Shown here one piece after another: positions 14,505-28,314 of a stretch of DNA of 64,000 nucleotides. The notes under the pieces are model-generated. The model had not been told where the DNA came from and made no database searches. It saw only the letters and a program-made list of their open reading frames with translations. The stretch is taken from assembly GCA_963691655.1 (NCBI GenBank), contig OY829326.1, positions 44,295,989-44,359,988 on the forward strand, written 5' to 3'. How positions within the stretch are numbered: the stretch's first letter is position 1; each line of letters begins with the position of its first letter. Made by a program: the position numbers and the translations under genes. This DNA is from Toxonevra muliebris. Its lineage: Eukaryota > Arthropoda > Insecta > Diptera > Pallopteridae.

Positions 14505-14608
14505 ATTTGATTTTTTATTTTTTTGTCTCATAGTATAATCAATCAAACCCGGGACCTCTGGGCTAATAGTCTAGTCCGCCGCCAATAGACCACCAAAGTG
14601 CATGACAA
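14505..14608 (-). mobile_element. Short tRNA-derived SINE-like insertion
   Basis: Minus strand: box A-like TGGTCTATTGG near 14596, then a tRNA-like middle and box B-like CCCGGGTTTGATTG near 14550. It is followed by ~30 bp and an A-rich tail (T-rich at 14511-14524 on +). Head differs from those at 38 and 57 kb. Confidence 0.55.
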
Positions 14609-14710
14609 AATTATAAACCATAGACATCGTATACTTTTTATGCTCATAGATTCGTTTGGTGGAAACTTAAGGTACCTACATTTAACGTTGGAAATGATAT
14701 GATTAAAACA

Positions 14711-14754
14711 TTAACTACATACGTTCACTAAGCCTATTATGCATTACTTAAAAT
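14711..14754 (+). repeat. Dispersed repeat, 3'-end fragment
   Basis: ACTACATACGTTCACTAAGC followed by CTATTATGCATTACTTAAAA matches the right end of the repeat at 61.4 kb. The flanking sequence is not shared. Confidence 0.65.
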
Positions 14755-14759
14755 AAACA

Positions 14760-17080
14760 TTAACAGTTTATAATTATCAAAACAACCTTTCGTTTGGTTT
14801 AAAAATTTATTCAAGTATTCACATAAAAATAACTCATACGCCACGAAGTACCAAGAAAAAACCCTTAAAACTGTTAAAATTTCTTAAGATTATATAATTG
14901 AAAACAAATGAGCAGCTTAAAACATATAAAATTTAATTACATTTTTAAGAAACTCATTCCACTGTTCACCGCTGCTAGCACACAAAAAGAAAAAAAATAC
15001 AAAATGAAAATACATAACGATGATGACGATTACGTAGTTACACTATGAAAGTATGAAATAAGTGCTAAAATACAAAAACTGTAGAGTGTATAAATGAAAA
15101 ATAAAAGCAACAAATAACTTCTGAAGTGTGGAAATTTGTGCCAGTAGCATAGATTTGTTCCTTTTTGTTTTAAAGTCTTTTTTTTTTTTTTGCATTTCAA
15201 AGTTTTACTTTTTGTTTTGTGGTTAAAACATCAGGGAATGAATATATTCGAATTAAATATATATGTAAGTTTAATGAAAATAAAATGTAAGTATCTACTG
15301 AGAAAATGAAGAGATAAATTTCGCATTTATTAAAAGTTTCTTTCTGCTTCTACTATGTACAACAATTAAGCTTGTAATAATGATATTCATTCGAAGACAA
15401 CTAGATGTAGATATGCAGACATGTAGATTCAAAATAGGCAAAAACAAAAGGTATTTCCAAATTCAATTCACTTCAAAAGTTTTTGGTAAATGGTTGCACA
15501 CACACACACGCACATTTTAGTCGCAGTATCTACGATACACTCTTGAACGACTGCTACTCTATGCACAAACACACACGCTCATACAAGCACACAGACGCTT
15601 GCAAAAAGACAGGCAGACATAGAGAAAAATAAAGACACAGATTCTTCCTTCAGTACACATTACAGAGTTAACTTAATTGCGGGTTAATATGTAATGTTGT
15701 TAACGTTATTATTTATTCATAGCATTATACTTGTTAACATGTTGTTTTTGTTGTTGCTGTTTCTGTTCATGTTGTTTGAAAATTGTATACTTTGGCGTGT
15801 GTGCTGGCATGTTGCAACACTGAAGCAAGCAGCAACGAGATTTTCTTTCTTTTAACTTCAGTAAAAAAACAATTACTTCTTTTCTTTTTTTGTTGTTGTT
15901 GCTACTAAATTAGTGCAGCGTTCATGGGTTGTTGTTGTTTTTATAAATAAAACGTGAGTGTATGAAGAATTTGTAGAGTTTTGTTGAAATTTTAAACAAA
16001 TGAATTGTAATTAGAACAATTTAAATACTTTTTTGTTGCTGTTGTTGGTTGTTTAGCAAAGTTTCTTTTCTGAGTGCTTTTTCGTTTACGTTTTGCTTGT
16101 AAATTTGTTAGGTATTAAACAATTTAATTTAATATTTAACACAAAACATATTGTGAGAATTTTTTTTATAATTTGTTTTAACAGCATTCGCGTTTTCTAT
16201 GAAACAATTTTATTTCGGAAGGACAATGAATAAAATGAAGAAAGCATGCATGATATTACTCAATTGGCAAAATTTCAAATGTGTAAAATGTCAGAATAAC
16301 TGTAACGTAAGATATAAGATAACTGTAACGTCCACTTCCCCTCTCGCTCGCACTACTGCGCGGCATGACTGTGCTACTCTAAACAACAAAGAGAGAGAAG
16401 AGAAGAAGAGAGGGAGAAATTAAAATACGAGCGGAGTTTGTTTGTTTATGTTTCGATCAATTTACTCACACATATATGTACATACGAAAACAAAATGTGT
16501 GTGTGTACATTTATTCGTGGCAGAATTATTTGTTGGTGTTAAACGTGTGGAGATCGACTGCAAATGCAAAATATTTCTGCTATCACAACAACAAATATAT
16601 GCGATATGGAACAAAAATTCTTTTAATTTGAATTATTTACCTAAGCATATAGATTATACATCAAATTCCTATAAATGGCTATACATATGTGAGCTTATGT
16701 ATATGGCATTCAGTTGGTTTCACTGTTTACACATCAAATATCTTGAGTGCCTTGCACGCATCCATGGTTTTTTTTTCTCAACCCTTTTACTTCTTTTCGG
16801 GGACTTGGTGCTTCTACAAGGCATTTCCACTTGACTCTATTTGATGAATCCATTATTGTATTTTCCCCATGTAATATTTCTTGAAGATAGGCCTCAAGGG
16901 AGATTCCGGTTATAGAAATCTAATTAATTTTTCACCCCAAGTTCCTACACCTTGCAGTGTGCCAATTTTTAAGAGATAATTCTTAAGATTTTAAGCGTTA
17001 TGCAACAGCAAGTGATTCGGCGAATATTTGAATCGAAGCAATAAAAGCAATAAAAACATGTAGTCAAAATTCATTATTTT
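14760..17080. other. Non-coding stretch with CA and TTG microsatellites
   Basis: CA repeats near 15498-15510, TTGTTG-rich text at 15740-16060 and a GA-rich block at 16388-16420. Possible start of intronic neutral DNA; no genes seen. Confidence 0.45.
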
Positions 17081-17275
17081 ATAAAGGAATAAGGCTGTAC
17101 AACCGCATTCCAAACGAAATTAGACAAATTAAAACATTTCACAAATTTGAAAATACATTAAAAGCATATATAATTGCAAATTTTTAAGTAATAATTTTAA
17201 ATACCATGTAAACCATGTAAAGCTGATTTAATGGAGAAATCTAAATAAATAAATACATTATTATTATTATTAAAC
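17081..17275 (+). mobile_element. 3' tail of a Jockey/CR1-type non-LTR element
   Basis: The + strand encodes RLYNRIPNEIRQIKTFHKF followed by ENTLKAYIIANF and a stop, the familiar C-terminal signature (LYN.LP.EI....F...LK.YL) of Jockey/CR1-type reverse transcriptases. A short 3' UTR then ends in AAATAAATAAATAC and an ATT-repeat tail (17261-17272). Strongly 5'-truncated. Confidence 0.75.
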
Positions 17276-20200
17276 TTTAAGCGCATTTTTCACGAAGCAA
17301 CTGGTTTACACTATATCTCTGAAAATGTTATAATGATTGATTTAAAATTTTGATTACAGGCTGACAAAGTACGCATTTGTCATAGGATGAATTGAAAAGC
17401 TATGTCTATAATTAACCTATAACATGAAGTTGATATTTTGCTTTAGCATTTTCATTATTTTTAATTTTTCAATATTCAAAAATACTTCCATCAGCAAATT
17501 TTTCAATAAATCTCGTACTCACTTTACGCCATTTAAATGTCATTTTAGTTGGAACAACGACCAAGCTACAAATATTCCAGTAGTAACTCAAAAAATATAT
17601 ATATAGCTACCTACAAAAATCGACTTTTTCCCACATAAGCAGTAAAAGTCACATTTATTAAATACTTAAAACCTTTCCGCATTTCAAAGATTCCCGACCA
17701 CCGTTTTTTAAGTAGTTATAAGAGCAATGACCCTTCATGCTAATAAATGTGCATGTATGAATATATTGCATAAATTATATATATAATGAATATAATGCAT
17801 TAAAAATTTCTTTCCTTTATCAAAAGCGTTTTCAATTATTTTCCTTTCTTGATTCTCACATGCAAATGACATTTTTTTTAACCTGCTCAAACCAACCCCT
17901 GCCCACGCAACCCTCAAATTTATTTGTTGACTGAAATTAAACTTGCGTGCAAGAAAATATTTAAAATTTTTCTAGAAATAGTTAAAAGTATATTTTATAG
18001 CTTTAGTACGAAAATTAGAAAGCTTCTGCTCTTAAATTGTGCTGATTGAAAGTCTCGCACAACAGAAATAAATTATGGTAAAATGAACCCACAACACAAC
18101 ATTATTATTGATGGTGAACGATTAAAAAGTAGCAGTTTTAAAGCACACCAATAACAACAACTCCTGTTGCTTCATTTGTTATTGTGTAAGAAAATTAATG
18201 CTCATCACAAAAATGAGCAATTTAGTTTGATAAATACCGGCAGCGGCAGTAGCAACAGAAATCTGAGTGTTCATTTTGAATAAGTTCGTATACAATGTTG
18301 GTACTCAGTGCAAGCCTCTATCAGTTCCTACATGTCCCACTACTATCATCCTGCCTGTTAGCTTATTTGCCTGCTTGTTTTGCTTCCTTGTTAAATGCCA
18401 AGTTAATGGAGCACATTAAAATCGAATAAATTATGAACTCAAGCTGCCTGCTTCTTTCAGCGTGTGCAGTAATGATGCACGTTGAAAATTAAAACAAGCC
18501 AAATGCGTACAATTTAATTGACACATACATACACATATCTACTCGAAAAATCGCGCGCTATACGCTTTATGCGCCTACATACTACGCCTAAAAAATGCTC
18601 GTTGACTGTTACGATTTCTTTTGCTTGCCGTTGCTGCTATGTAATTCCAGTGCTGCTGTTATTCCTACTGTTACCCTCTTTGCCTCTTTACCGTGTTGCT
18701 GTTTGCTTCTTATAACATAAATTAGAACTTAATGTTGAATACCGCCGGTTGTTGTTGTTGCGTTGTTATTTTTGCTTTTATTGTTTTTCCTAATATAGAA
18801 ATATTTTCTCAACTTTAAATGTGCTACATACTCCACACACCACAGTGCCCACTCAAGTACTCATAAATAAACAGTCTGGATGAATACACGAGCAGAAGAA
18901 CGCAGGCAGACACGCGTTAAAGAAGTATGCAAGTGGCACATGTGCTACTACTGCACACTCTCAACTTATGGCGCATTTAGTTGTACACATAAAGTTGAAA
19001 ACAAAAATAATAAAATAGGAACGGTTTGCTCTGGTACAATTCTCAGTGCACCTCATGAATGTGAAATTATGGGTTTCTTTTGGTGTGTAAATATGAGAAT
19101 ATGGGATCTCTGCTCCACGGAGCCTTTTTCGTTTTTTTTTTTTTTATTCAGTTTTTTTTTCCTTGCAATACTCATTAGTTTAATGGAATTGCAACTTGTT
19201 GACATCGTGTTTTTGTAAAGAATTTTTTTTTTTGCTTTTTTAGCACATTTTCTGGAATTGATATGTGGTTATACATTATAAACAAAGTCAGGTATTCAAG
19301 GAAAGAACCCTTTGAGAACTTGGACTGCTTAAAAATAATAAGAATAGTTTTCTTACTTGCTTGAAAACTATATATTGATAAAAAAATGTATTCTCAAGTT
19401 AGGCCTTTTAAGTTGTAAGCGTTGTCAATGTAATACTTTATGAGAATTGTAACTTTAAATTCACTTAAAATTCACTATGCCTATGAATTGTTGTTTCAAA
19501 CACTTATCCACCACGGATCTTGTTCAAAACCATATGAGTCAAATATTCATCAAGAAAGAAGAAACAACATAAAAAATATTATGCCTCTGTGAAGATATAA
19601 GGACCAAACTTCTTTACTATTGTAATTTTATATTACAACCCTGCAATTTAGCGGATAGTGCTCCTAAATTTATAGTAAATTTTCTGACTCGAAATTAACT
19701 CATAGGAAATCTATAAAATAGGTTTATTTCTAAGAAGAGCTCAAAATAAGCTCTAGTTAGCCGTAGTTATATGAGAATATTATTCACACCTCCTTAGTCT
19801 ATCTAATTTACTCTAGGCAATAATAAATCATTTATTTTCTATTAAATTAAAATCTTTTCTGAATAATAATTACAAAACAACAGACAAAGTTTTATACTCA
19901 CATCAATCTGCTTACTGTCATAACATCTATTGGAAAGTTCAGATGAGTCCAGGGTTTAACGAAAAAATCAGAAATTTAGTTACTGCTTCAATGGATTCCA
20001 TTAATTTTCTATTTTGCAAACAGCAGGCAGGCACTTAAACAATAAGCATGATGGCAGAAATTCGATCTGTTTCAAGCATCAATATCTTAAGTTACACAAA
20101 CTAAAATTCACACTCGTTAGTAATACTCAAATTTGCTACTGCTACTTCGGCTTTGTTGCTATGGCATTTATCAAATCACAAAGTTCAATTCTATTCATGA

Positions 20201-23200
20201 GCATCAATTTTGTGACAGCAATAGGAGTATTTAATTTTGTTGTTGTTGTTTAAAGCTTCTTTACTTTCATAATTGTTTGAAATTAATAATGTGTAATATC
20301 ATTGATTGTTGTGGGAAATTTTCTTTTAGTTATTATTGTGTGATAAGATGGAAAAACAAACCTAAAATTTCCATAGGCTTTTATATTTTTCTACGCACAA
20401 ATCAAAAGTTTTCTTTGTTGAACAAAGTCTTTGATATTTAATATTTCAAATATTTTTAATTGCTTGTAGCATTTATTTATTAATTTATAAAGGACATTTG
20501 CTTTTAAAAGTTTTAAATATTCTCTGCAGCAGAATTTTTCATTTGCCTGACGATTGTATTTTGGAATCTTCTTATGCCACAATGCGGTCGCAAAAACTTT
20601 GATTTTATAAATATGTATAATTGAGTAACAAAACTAACATTTGGTTGTCTATTTCGCAGGAAGTTGTTTTTTTGGGGAAGAAGGGGAGAGGTTTACGTCT
20701 CAAGCCCTTACCCTTAAATCTGATAGTAAATCAAATACAAACCGGCGCCGCTATTTCATGCATTTTGTATATTCCAAAAATTATTTTTTTAGGTTAAGTA
20801 CTTTTCACATGCTTCATTCCGTCAGTAAAAACTTCAATTCTGTTCATTTATTGGGAGGAAATTTTAAGTTAAATATCCAGGCGACTAAAAAAAACCAGCG
20901 TACTGGACTGCAAAAAAGAACGCCAATCTCAATACAGATTAATAAATCTGAAAGCACTCCGCGTTATAGGTAGCAGTCAACGCAAAATTTTACTTAAAAC
21001 ATCTAAAACTCCATACATTTTAAAGTCTACGTGACTTAGACTATCGCTTTACATTTTTTAGTTTCGCGCCGCGACACTCGCGATATTATATATTTTATTT
21101 AATTTTAATTTAATTAGAAAGCTCACCCGAACGGCGCTCTTTCCAACTTTCTTTAATCTTTCTGTTTTTACTTTCCTGCTGTCACTCTTCCTCTTCTTTT
21201 TTCCAATATCCCCATTCACAATAGTGAATTAGTACTAATAACAATACTGGGCCACTTACTCATTTTATTTTGTATCAATAATTATAAAAAAATGTACCAA
21301 ATGGGGGAAGATGTACCAATATAATAAATAACATCAAATAACATTAAATGTTATTTATTAAAGATGTAGTCTGGTGTTCGACTCTCAAAAAATCGATTAT
21401 TTTTTTAAATGTATTTCGAAAGTACAATATATTGAAAAATATAGGATGAACACTTTTATTGGAGATCACTATTGGAGATATCGGTTGATGCCAGCGGCAA
21501 GCGGCTATTCTGAAATAGGCTTTCCTTATTACCAACTTTCTTTTCCTCTTTTATTAAAATTGTGAAAGTCGAAAGAGCACACAATCTTACTTTTAGTATG
21601 ATTTTGTGGTAGCTTAGTATTAAGCCACGGGTGTCGAGCATTTACAAAAATAACCTTTTTGTTTCATTTACTACAGTTTTATTGCGAACCTGCGCCCAAG
21701 TCTCCACTGAGGAAGTTGGCAACGCAGATGCTGTCATTCGTCATTATTTGCATTTTTTCAATGTAGCGTCAGCTGAATTTATTTTTAATAAAGTTTTAAA
21801 TCATTTAAAGTAGTTTGAGCGATAGTTTTGTCAATTAAATTTATAAATAAAGATTAACGGAAGTGACGGTGTCAAAATCAAATTGCAAGCAATAACAGAG
21901 GCATATCTTAGCAGTCCGAGAAAGGAAGGTAAACTTTCCAGCTCATCAAGAATTAACGGTCGCGGTAAAGTAGCATAAAAGGAAGACTGACAAAGAAATG
22001 AACGATTCGAGTTCGAATTCTCATGCCTGCATCCTGTCATAGTAACTACGACAGTTTCGAGAAGAGACACGCCAAGGTGGTAAGATGGCTTTCGGAGATG
22101 AAAACACAACACAGATTAAACACTCTCAACGCTTTCTTCTGCCAAAAAATAGTCTTACCAAAAACCATTACTAAAGTGCTGTCAATCAGATATTTCTATA
22201 ATATATTGCGCATCACTGCAGTTATGACTAGAATGAAGCGCCGCTCTTTACACTCCTAAGATCTCAAAGATAGGGTTATGGAGACCTTTTTTAGATCTAA
22301 CGAGTTGAATATAATCCACTACATACTAGCCTAAACTATAGTGAGGATATGACATCAAAGCGACTTTTTCGAGGTAATTGTATATTTTAATACCTTATTA
22401 ACTATTGTTTTTAAAAACTTCCTATCTCACTTTCTCTCTCTCAGCTATTAATTTGTTAGCTTTTATGAAGTTTTGAACACACTTAATTTCGAAAACACTT
22501 AACTATTAATAAATGAAAGAAAATAATGAAAATTTGCGCAGTATTCAGATTAAGGTTGCGCTTAAAAAAAAAAAAAAACATTTTTGTTTTTAGTAAATGC
22601 AAAACTGCAAACGCCAACAAAAAAGTTCAAGTGTAAATTTCTACATAAAAATTTTTCTGACTTTCTGTGTATGTGCACAACTGAACAAAAATGAACTTTT
22701 TAGCTTACTTCGTATTCCATAGAACTTCGAAGCCATTTTTAAAAAGGCAAAAAAGCCAACCCTTAATCCACAAGGACTAATTTTATGTGTTCTTGGATGG
22801 TCGCTTGTTTTTCTTCCAATGTTTTCTGACTTTTTTACTCTTTAGAAAGTATTTTAACCATTTAAGAAAACACAAACTAATGAGCAACATTTACTATGTA
22901 TGTATGTATGTATGCAAGCAAGAACAAATGTGTGTGTGTGTCGTTTTGTCTACATAGTGTGTAAAATTGAGGATGAACACTTTTTGCTCGAGTGTAAATA
23001 TAGCAAAGATGTGCCTTATGTGTATGTATGTTTGTTAACCTTTTATGCAAATGAATTTTTGGTTACTTGGGTAAATTGGTCATTTGTGTTAAGGTGCGCA
23101 AACACAATTTTATGCTGCCCACACACACAGAAAGCAACAGCAGCAAAAAGCTTTTGCATACATTCTCCTACATAACTACACATTCACATGCGAAAACAGG

Positions 23201-24322
23201 CACATATTTAAATTTGTATGGTAAATGTAAACATTTAAAAAGGCTGCATCGTTGTTTTTGTTTCAGTTTTAAATTTTACATACTCTTGTGCTTTTTGCTA
23301 TGAAAATGTTTAATCTGTAGGCGTATTGTTTATTTAGGATGAAATTCCAATTTACTTTACATTTTTTTTTTTTAAGTACTCGTATTAATATTTTAAAATA
23401 TATATACTTAATATTATTTACCCTGAACATTGTAATATCAAATTACATTAAATGCGTTTTTATTATACAATAAAAATAAAAAAATTTAACAAAAACGAAA
23501 CTATTTTATTTTAGTATTTACATTTAGTATAGTGCAATGTTTAATTTCACAGCCCTGTGAATTTTATCTGGTCCAAAACAAGCAGTGATTTCCTATGTAT
23601 ATTTGTCTGCTGAATCTGAATCTTAATCTGAATATGCAAAAAGTTTGAAAGTTTTTTATCCGATCTTGAAATTTAGTGCCATTTCGAAAAACTCTAACCT
23701 AAAAATTGCCGATTTTTGTAATTTTTTTATTTATTGATAAAGCTATATAAAAATATAAAATATATAGCTTTACAATATATAAAATATATACTTCTGGTTT
23801 CATAACAAGTTACCTACTATCACCCGCTATTCGAATTATTCCGAGTTTTCATTTATTGGTTAAAATTTTTAAAAGTTCTTCAATGGGAACAAAAACTAAC
23901 AGAAAGATCTTCAAAGAAAGAGATATTCAAACCCGGAATTTTTTCAAATTTTGGGTTAACCCATTTTGAACATCTATTCATTTTTTGGTATACCAACTTT
24001 GAAAATTCATCAAAATTACATTTAAACACTTGTTCCAAAAATAATAATAACTGTTTCTCGGGCTATTGCTTTTTTTAAGCAAACCTTTCTTTGAGTACTG
24101 AAATGCTTTATTTGAGACATAAAGAAATTGCTGTTCAAAAATTGCACAACTTTATTACGATTTCAAAAGTGGTTAAGATTTCTGGAAATCCTGATGTGAG
24201 AGAAAAATTCTATATCCCAATTCGGACACATAAATATACAAAGGAAACTGTTACTTTTTCAATATACTTAAAAAAGTTTAATTTCGAAGACTTGTATTAT
24301 TTTTGGCAGCTTCTACTTAAAC
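17276..24322. other. Long AT-rich stretch without recognised genes
   Basis: Holds a small hairpin (AATAAATAACAT with its inverse, 21325-21360), poly-T tracts near 19130-19160 and TATG repeats. Frames at 18880-19218, 20641-20973 and 21831-22259 lack domain text. The frame at 24091-24372 runs into the TTAA element and is not supported as a gene. Confidence 0.4.
22894..22914 (+). repeat. ATGT tetranucleotide microsatellite
   Basis: Five consecutive TATG units. Shorter tracts of the same type occur at 25590-25620, 34806-34824, 39691-39708 and 40298-40314. Confidence 0.8.
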
Positions 24323-24612
24323 TTAACCCTCAATGGGCTGATAAGGTACCCGGGTACCTAAATGGTTTTTAAACTGTGTTATTTCTCGAAATATGGGTTT
24401 TTAATTTGGGAAATTGCTATGCAACTGACTATGTCGATTTCAAAATAAAATTAATACATTCTTGAAAAACGTTTAATTTTGGTATAAAGGTTCCCTTAAC
24501 TTCTTAAAGTAAAATTAGAACGAATTGTAGGTGGTTATTGTATATTAGGTACCCGCGTACCTTGTCAGCCTACAGAATGTGTTTTTTTTTTTATCAGCCA
24601 CATAACGGTTAA
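24323..24612. mobile_element. TTAA-flanked MITE with GGTACC palindromes near both ends
   Basis: TTAA occurs at 24323-24326 and 24609-24612. The left end carries GGGCTGATAAGGTACCCG followed by GGTACCT (24336-24360). The right part holds its inverted counterpart (24547-24572, reading AGGTACCCGCGTACCTTGTC). A T-run and a short partial repeat of the terminal motif (TTATCAGCCACATAACGG, 24591-24608) separate this from the right TTAA, so the right end looks expanded. Short and non-coding. Confidence 0.6.
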
Positions 24613-27520
24613 ACAACACCGTACATCAAATTGGAACTTAAAAAAAGTATCTAAATTGTGGCCCGGTTTTTCTAAAGTATTTTATGCCGCTGAACAAGAA
24701 TCTAAATTTTTTGGGTCACGTCAGGTTTCGTGTATATTCATAAATCTTCTTTCTTTGACAATTTGATAAGGGTGGGGTTGTTGGATAAAAATGTTTGTTT
24801 TCTATTTGAAGATACTATTTTGTTGTCACTTTAATACTACTTTAAATTTATGGCTTCTCACACAATTTAATGCTCTATGATCTTATAAATTAATTTGATT
24901 AGTGTCTCTAATTTAATTTAATACTATAAGTTATAAGTTTTGGAAATTATTTAAAATATTAGCAACCTTCAGCCATAACTAAAAATAAATAAAATTCTTG
25001 ACCCAACCACTTCAATAAAAAAAGTTTCCTTTACTATTTCATTTTACATAGGTACCAACCAAATAGAAATATTTGAAATTCACTAACTTTTTTGTGTATT
25101 TTTTTTTCTATCATTTATTTTATCATTTTAACATTCTTTACCGACTTAAGTTCATAATTTATGCGCAAGAAAAGCAAATAAAATCGCATTTTGTGATTTA
25201 TGTTAAATAAAATTATTGCGTCTGCTGACCGAACGAGCAAAGACAGCAGCGTCAGCAATTCAAGCGCAAATATTCATAAGAGGCGGTAGGGCTGACTATC
25301 CAAGCAAAAGCAGCAAACGAATTTTTTTTTTTAAATTTCATGAGTTCTAAATATCACCCTTCTTCCTATGTTCGTCTTCATAAAAAGTTCAAAGGGTATG
25401 AAATGCGTACTTTAGAGTATCCTGTGGTGGAGTATGAAGATATAAGGGGAAAGGAGGGTTCGAAGGTTTCGGAAATGAAAATAAATTGCAAACTAATGGA
25501 ATTTAATTACTATGTGCTTTTTTTTTTTGCTCCCTCAATAGAAAAGTAACGAGATAGATATAAATTTTAATAAGCATTAGGCATATAAATATACATACAT
25601 AAGTATGTATGTATGTATGCTCGTAGCCGTTTATGTTTGCCAAAACTTGAAGTTACATTTTTGTTATTGTATTGAATTTCAAATTTAATGCCTTCAAATT
25701 TATTATCGAATTTTATTGCACATAACTAATGTTATGTACCTACATATGAAGATAAATACATACAGTACATATAATAAATTTTGCATATAGTTAAACATTT
25801 TTCTGAAAATAAATTTTGCATAGTTAAATGTGAAGTACAGTATGTTACAAATAAAAATGTGAACAGTAAACTGTACAAAGCTTAGTGAAAAATTTTAGGT
25901 TTAGTTTTAGGTTTAATACCTGAAAACTATAACTCCTGTTGCAACAATAATTCTTAAATCAATAACTGCTTGCCGGATTTGATGGAAAAATATAGTGAAA
26001 ACCCTGTGCTCCGATGTATAATCAAAAGAAAAATATCCTGGAATAATCCCAAATAGTAAACTTAAGTCATTCGCATAACACAGAAGGTTGTTTTGATTAA
26101 TTTAGAAATACAACACTCGCAAAAAGAATATGAGTAAGTAAAAAAGTCCAAACCTAGGAGCAACCACCCTCTCCCCCCCCCCCCCCCCGCCTCCGCACTG
26201 CCTCTTCTACCATATAAAAATTACAACTCATGATCGCTGCTTCTCAAATTAATTCTTTTTGAAACTTTTTTGAGTTCCCTTTTTCGAAATCCCTGTGTTA
26301 CCAAATACTTAGAGACTTATTTTATTTTAATTTGTGGAATTTGCCGAATAAAACCATTGATTGTTTCCCATTTGTCTTCCCTTATACGCAACGCAATTAC
26401 TTGGGCAGGTCAAAAACACAAGAACAAAAAAAAGACAAAGATTTTGAGAGTTGTAAAAAATTAGAGAAAAAGAAGACAGAGCTGACACTGCTATCACCTG
26501 TTATAATTTCGCCATGGCTATCATCTTACTCAACCCAGTGTTGGACTTTCTCTATGGCTTTTGGTGGCGTTTTGAAGCCCTCCGAAATAAAATACTTTCA
26601 AACTTGAGAACATTTAAACACCTATGTAGAGTGACTTTAATTTTCTCTCTTTTCCAGTCACGTATATACAAGCAAAAAAGTATTCAGGAAAATGCTTTTA
26701 AAATCTCCATTTGAATTAAATTGATCACAAGTATGCGCAGTCTTTTTCAAGAGCAAAGAAACATCTAACACTGTGCAACACACATTTGGATTCAGGGTAA
26801 CGACTATGATAGCTGAAAAGTACTTGCCCTAACAATAAAAACCCTATATAGGTAAAACATTTTGAAAATCGTTTTTTCCTCGGTTTTCGTTAGATATCGC
26901 AAAAATTGATGGCCATGTTTTAAGACCCTAGTTTACATTCAAAAATAAACATTTTTTTCTCATGTGTCCACAACCGATTTCTATTCCAAATGTCAGTTTT
27001 TGGGATTTTATAAATAAATTAACTATTTTGGCCAAAAAGCACCCATTAGTAGGGTACACTTTTTCCTATAATAGATTCTCAGACGTAAACATCGAGAAAT
27101 GCACGTTTATATCCAAAAAAGACTTCAACTGGCTGTACCGAAAGCCCTACCAAAACTTTTGGCAAAATCCGATATAGGCTTTTTATTGTTGCAAAGTGTA
27201 ATTATTTACTGAAAAAATGTATGTTCTGGCACGCCTTTAAAAGAAAAATATATAATTATAAAACACAATGAACTGTTACAGTCCAATACAAAAAGTTTTT
27301 TTTAAAAATGCATGCCTTATTTATACTTAACTCGGTCTTAAAGTCTGTAATTTTTTGGCTACTATACTAAATACATTTTCCTGAAGCATTTTCTCGCCCT
27401 CTATTGTGGATTTTTTTAAGTTTCTTCTAAAGAAATGTGTTCCAACAAAATGCTCTGCAGCCCCACTCACACACTCAAACTAACTAATCAGGATATCAGA
27501 ACAAATAAATATGGTAGTAT
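24613..27520. other. AT-rich stretch without recognised genes
   Basis: Contains the 16-C run and short frames (25340-25549, 26332-26607, 26962-27177) without domain signatures or splice context. Confidence 0.4.
26173..26188 (+). repeat. 16-C run
   Basis: A poly-C run, followed by GCCTCCGCACTG. In reverse this resembles the CAGTG(G)CGG..GGGG end of the hAT-type element at 32 kb, but no partner end was found. Confidence 0.85.
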
Positions 27521-27700
27521 TCTGGGTTACGAGTTCAAATATTAGTAGCTTATACAGGATGTTGAAAGACTAAGGACTATCACTAAGATAACTGATGAGG
27601 AATCGTGGCGGATTCCGAAACGGCCGTTTGATTTGCCCCTCTCTATGTACACTGTTGTTGTGCTGACTATATATATTCATTAAGCCTACCATACCAATGC
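27521..27700 (+). repeat. Dispersed repeat, uninterrupted copy
   Basis: Matches 60340-60467 almost base for base (TGGGTTACGA, TTAGTAGCTTATACAGGATG, GAGGAATCGTGGCGGATTCC). Then, after the point where the mariner sits in the other copy, it continues with CACTGTTGTT and ..AAGCCTACCATA. It ends at the truncated transposase fragment near 27700. Type of element unknown. Confidence 0.85.
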
Positions 27701-28314
27701 CATACCAGGAATTTTTTAGGAAATTTTGTGTGCTTTTGGATTCTAAATTGTTCTTCGACATTTCCACGAGCATCAGCAACATAAAAATTTTTACCCGGAA
27801 GCTGCGTAATATCTGCCAGTACATACGTTTCGTCGTCCATTATACAACATGAATAATTTTGTATGAAATTCGATTTTAATTTCCTAGCCCTACTATTGGC
27901 GTCTAAATTTTTTGCAGCATTCCTGTCTGGAACTTTTTGGACTTTGTAATATGTTTTCAAACCTGCATTGGCTTTAACTTTTCGCACTAAATAGTCAGAG
28001 CACTGGGCTAACCGGGCAGCTTTTCTACCAGATGTGTTTGCAGATCTTTTCAATATGCTTTCTATTTTCTTGGCTTTCCCAATATCATGTGGTCCTTGTT
28101 TTCTTCCCGAACCAGATTTCCTATTTATGGTCAAATTCTCATGAAATTGTTTAATAACATTGGAAACAGTTTGATGGCAGACCTTCAATTCTTTGGCCAA
28201 TTTTTTGTAGGACCAATTTGGATTTTTTTGAAAATGTTTAATAATTTTAAGACGTATTTCTTTTTCTTCACTCATTTTGATCAAACTCAACATGTTTGTG
28301 ATTAAAAATATCAA
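27700..28314 (-). pseudogene. Truncated Tc1/mariner-superfamily (IS630-type) transposase
   Basis: Minus-strand frame; good starts are at 28275 (MSEEKE) or 28290. Residues ~1-50 form a helix-turn-helix (KKLAKELKVCHQTVSNVIKQF), then a basic GSGRKQG hinge and a second HTH-like region. Next comes the catalytic-core start with MDDETYV (probable first catalytic Asp) and FYVADARGNV..FPKKFLVW. The protein stops matching after LVW, where the dispersed repeat begins (~27700), so the second and third acidic residues are missing. The frame up to there is undisturbed. The same family occurs as a fossil at 53.1-53.9 kb. Known full-length relatives are ~340-350 aa. Subfamily (DD37E-like) is inferred. Confidence 0.85.

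Noticed and set aside
21990..22035. Box B-like GAGTTCGAATTCTC
   Set aside because: No box A at the right distance and no tail.
24091..24372. 93-codon ORF beginning near a poly-T stretch
   Set aside because: Its last 16 codons belong to the TTAA-flanked element and the rest has no recognisable feature.
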